From positions 1-64,000 of the forward strand of contig CAIOKE010000218.1 of assembly GCA_903858815.1 (NCBI GenBank): a stretch of DNA of 64,000 nucleotides, given 5' to 3'. Below are positions 63,917-64,000 of the stretch, in pieces. A model generated the notes under the pieces. The model was not told the origin of the DNA. It saw nothing but the letters and a program-made list of their open reading frames with translations, and did not search any database. This DNA comes from an uncultured Planctomycetaceae bacterium. GTDB taxonomy: Bacteria > Planctomycetota > Planctomycetia > Planctomycetales > Planctomycetaceae. Made by a program: the position numbers and the translations under genes. Numbering within the stretch: the stretch's first letter is position 1; every line of letters begins with the position of its first letter.

Positions 63917-64000
63917 GTGGCTGATCAACTGCCTGCCAGTGCTGTCTCAGTCGGCACTGCTGCTGTCGCTCGTGTGCCGGTTGTTGGTATTGTCGGGGGT
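63917..64000 (+). CDS. coaE: Dephospho-CoA kinase, N-terminal part only
   Basis: From GTG 63917 the frame runs open to the window end and reads a short leader then VARVPVVGIVGG, which is the beginning of the CoaE P-loop (V-x-G-L-T-G-G-I-G-S-G-K-S in known proteins). GTG 63893 is an alternative start. Only 28 codons are visible, so the P-loop lysine lies outside the window and the assignment is tentative. CoaE makes CoA from dephospho-CoA. Confidence 0.5.
   Translation, partial: MADQLPASAVSVGTAAVARVPVVGIVGG

Noticed and set aside
1-64000. tRNA, rRNA, CRISPR and insertion sequences
   Set aside because: I looked for T-loop-like GTTCGA, regular direct repeats with spacers, and transposase motifs, and found none that hold up.

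Overview
The window looks like a piece of chromosome from a marine-type planctomycete (order Planctomycetales; a Gimesia- or Fuerstiella-like organism is my guess, not shown). The evidence is a DUF1559 prepilin-like protein with its small lipoprotein partner, a DUF1570-type peptidase, a planctomycete-style c-type cytochrome-like protein, an orphan formylmethanofuran dehydrogenase subunit C, very small ECF sigma / anti-sigma-like / PDZ clusters, a WXG100-like protein, moderately high GC, frequent GTG/TTG starts and weak Shine-Dalgarno sites. I find no rRNA, tRNA, CRISPR array, integrase or insertion sequence; this is ordinary core/accessory chromosome with many planctomycete-restricted proteins of unknown function.

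Layout. 1-300: GC-rich repeats. 0.3-4.2 kb: iron-type alcohol dehydrogenase, MacB-like ABC ATPase and TolC-like protein in a row. 4.2-7.5 kb: TAT-like small protein, a STAS-LOG pair and a putative metallopeptidase. 7.6-14.5 kb: ABC-2 permease, TlpA/TPR lipoprotein, FabZ-like dehydratase, then a leftward LolD/FtsX-type ABC exporter with a sterol-desaturase-like hydroxylase, and Maf. 14.7-22.5 kb: Pro/Ala-linker protein, Der GTPase, Ser/Thr kinase, FhcC, and a glycine-rich RRM protein with a long structured leader and a clear terminator. 22.6-30.7 kb: FbpB-like permease, metallo-beta-lactamase-fold protein, YdjC deacetylase, four-ACT aspartate kinase, cytidylate kinase. 30.9-34.6 kb: a 1212-residue membrane protein I do not recognise. 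34.6-42.4 kb: Asd, ECF sigma factor, MetW, cytochrome-like protein, lipoprotein, Gfo/Idh oxidoreductase, GT-39-like enzyme. 42.7-45.3 kb: ECF sigma, anti-sigma-like and PDZ genes, followed by a strongly folded non-coding repeat element. 45.3-48.0 kb: WXG100-like pair, small membrane protein, YacG, GlnQ-like ATPase. 48.3-57.8 kb: S10 carboxypeptidase, RND pump, YjbQ, DUF3999/DUF2339 pair. 58.2-64.0 kb: FGGY kinase with an Ldh_2 dehydrogenase, DUF1559 module, DUF6677 protein, a 58-residue membrane protein, and the first codons of a probable coaE.

Themes. Lysine/threonine/methionine biosynthesis is represented by aspartate kinase, Asd and MetW, though they are not in one operon. Envelope transport is prominent: five ABC components, TolC and an RND permease, several of them orphans lacking their usual partners. 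Two ECF sigma genes are each followed by a single-pass membrane protein, suggesting two envelope-sensing circuits. The most unusual non-coding features are the branched inverted-repeat element after the PDZ gene, the pseudoknot-capable leader of the RRM gene, and a terminator-like hairpin just before the start of a membrane protein gene.
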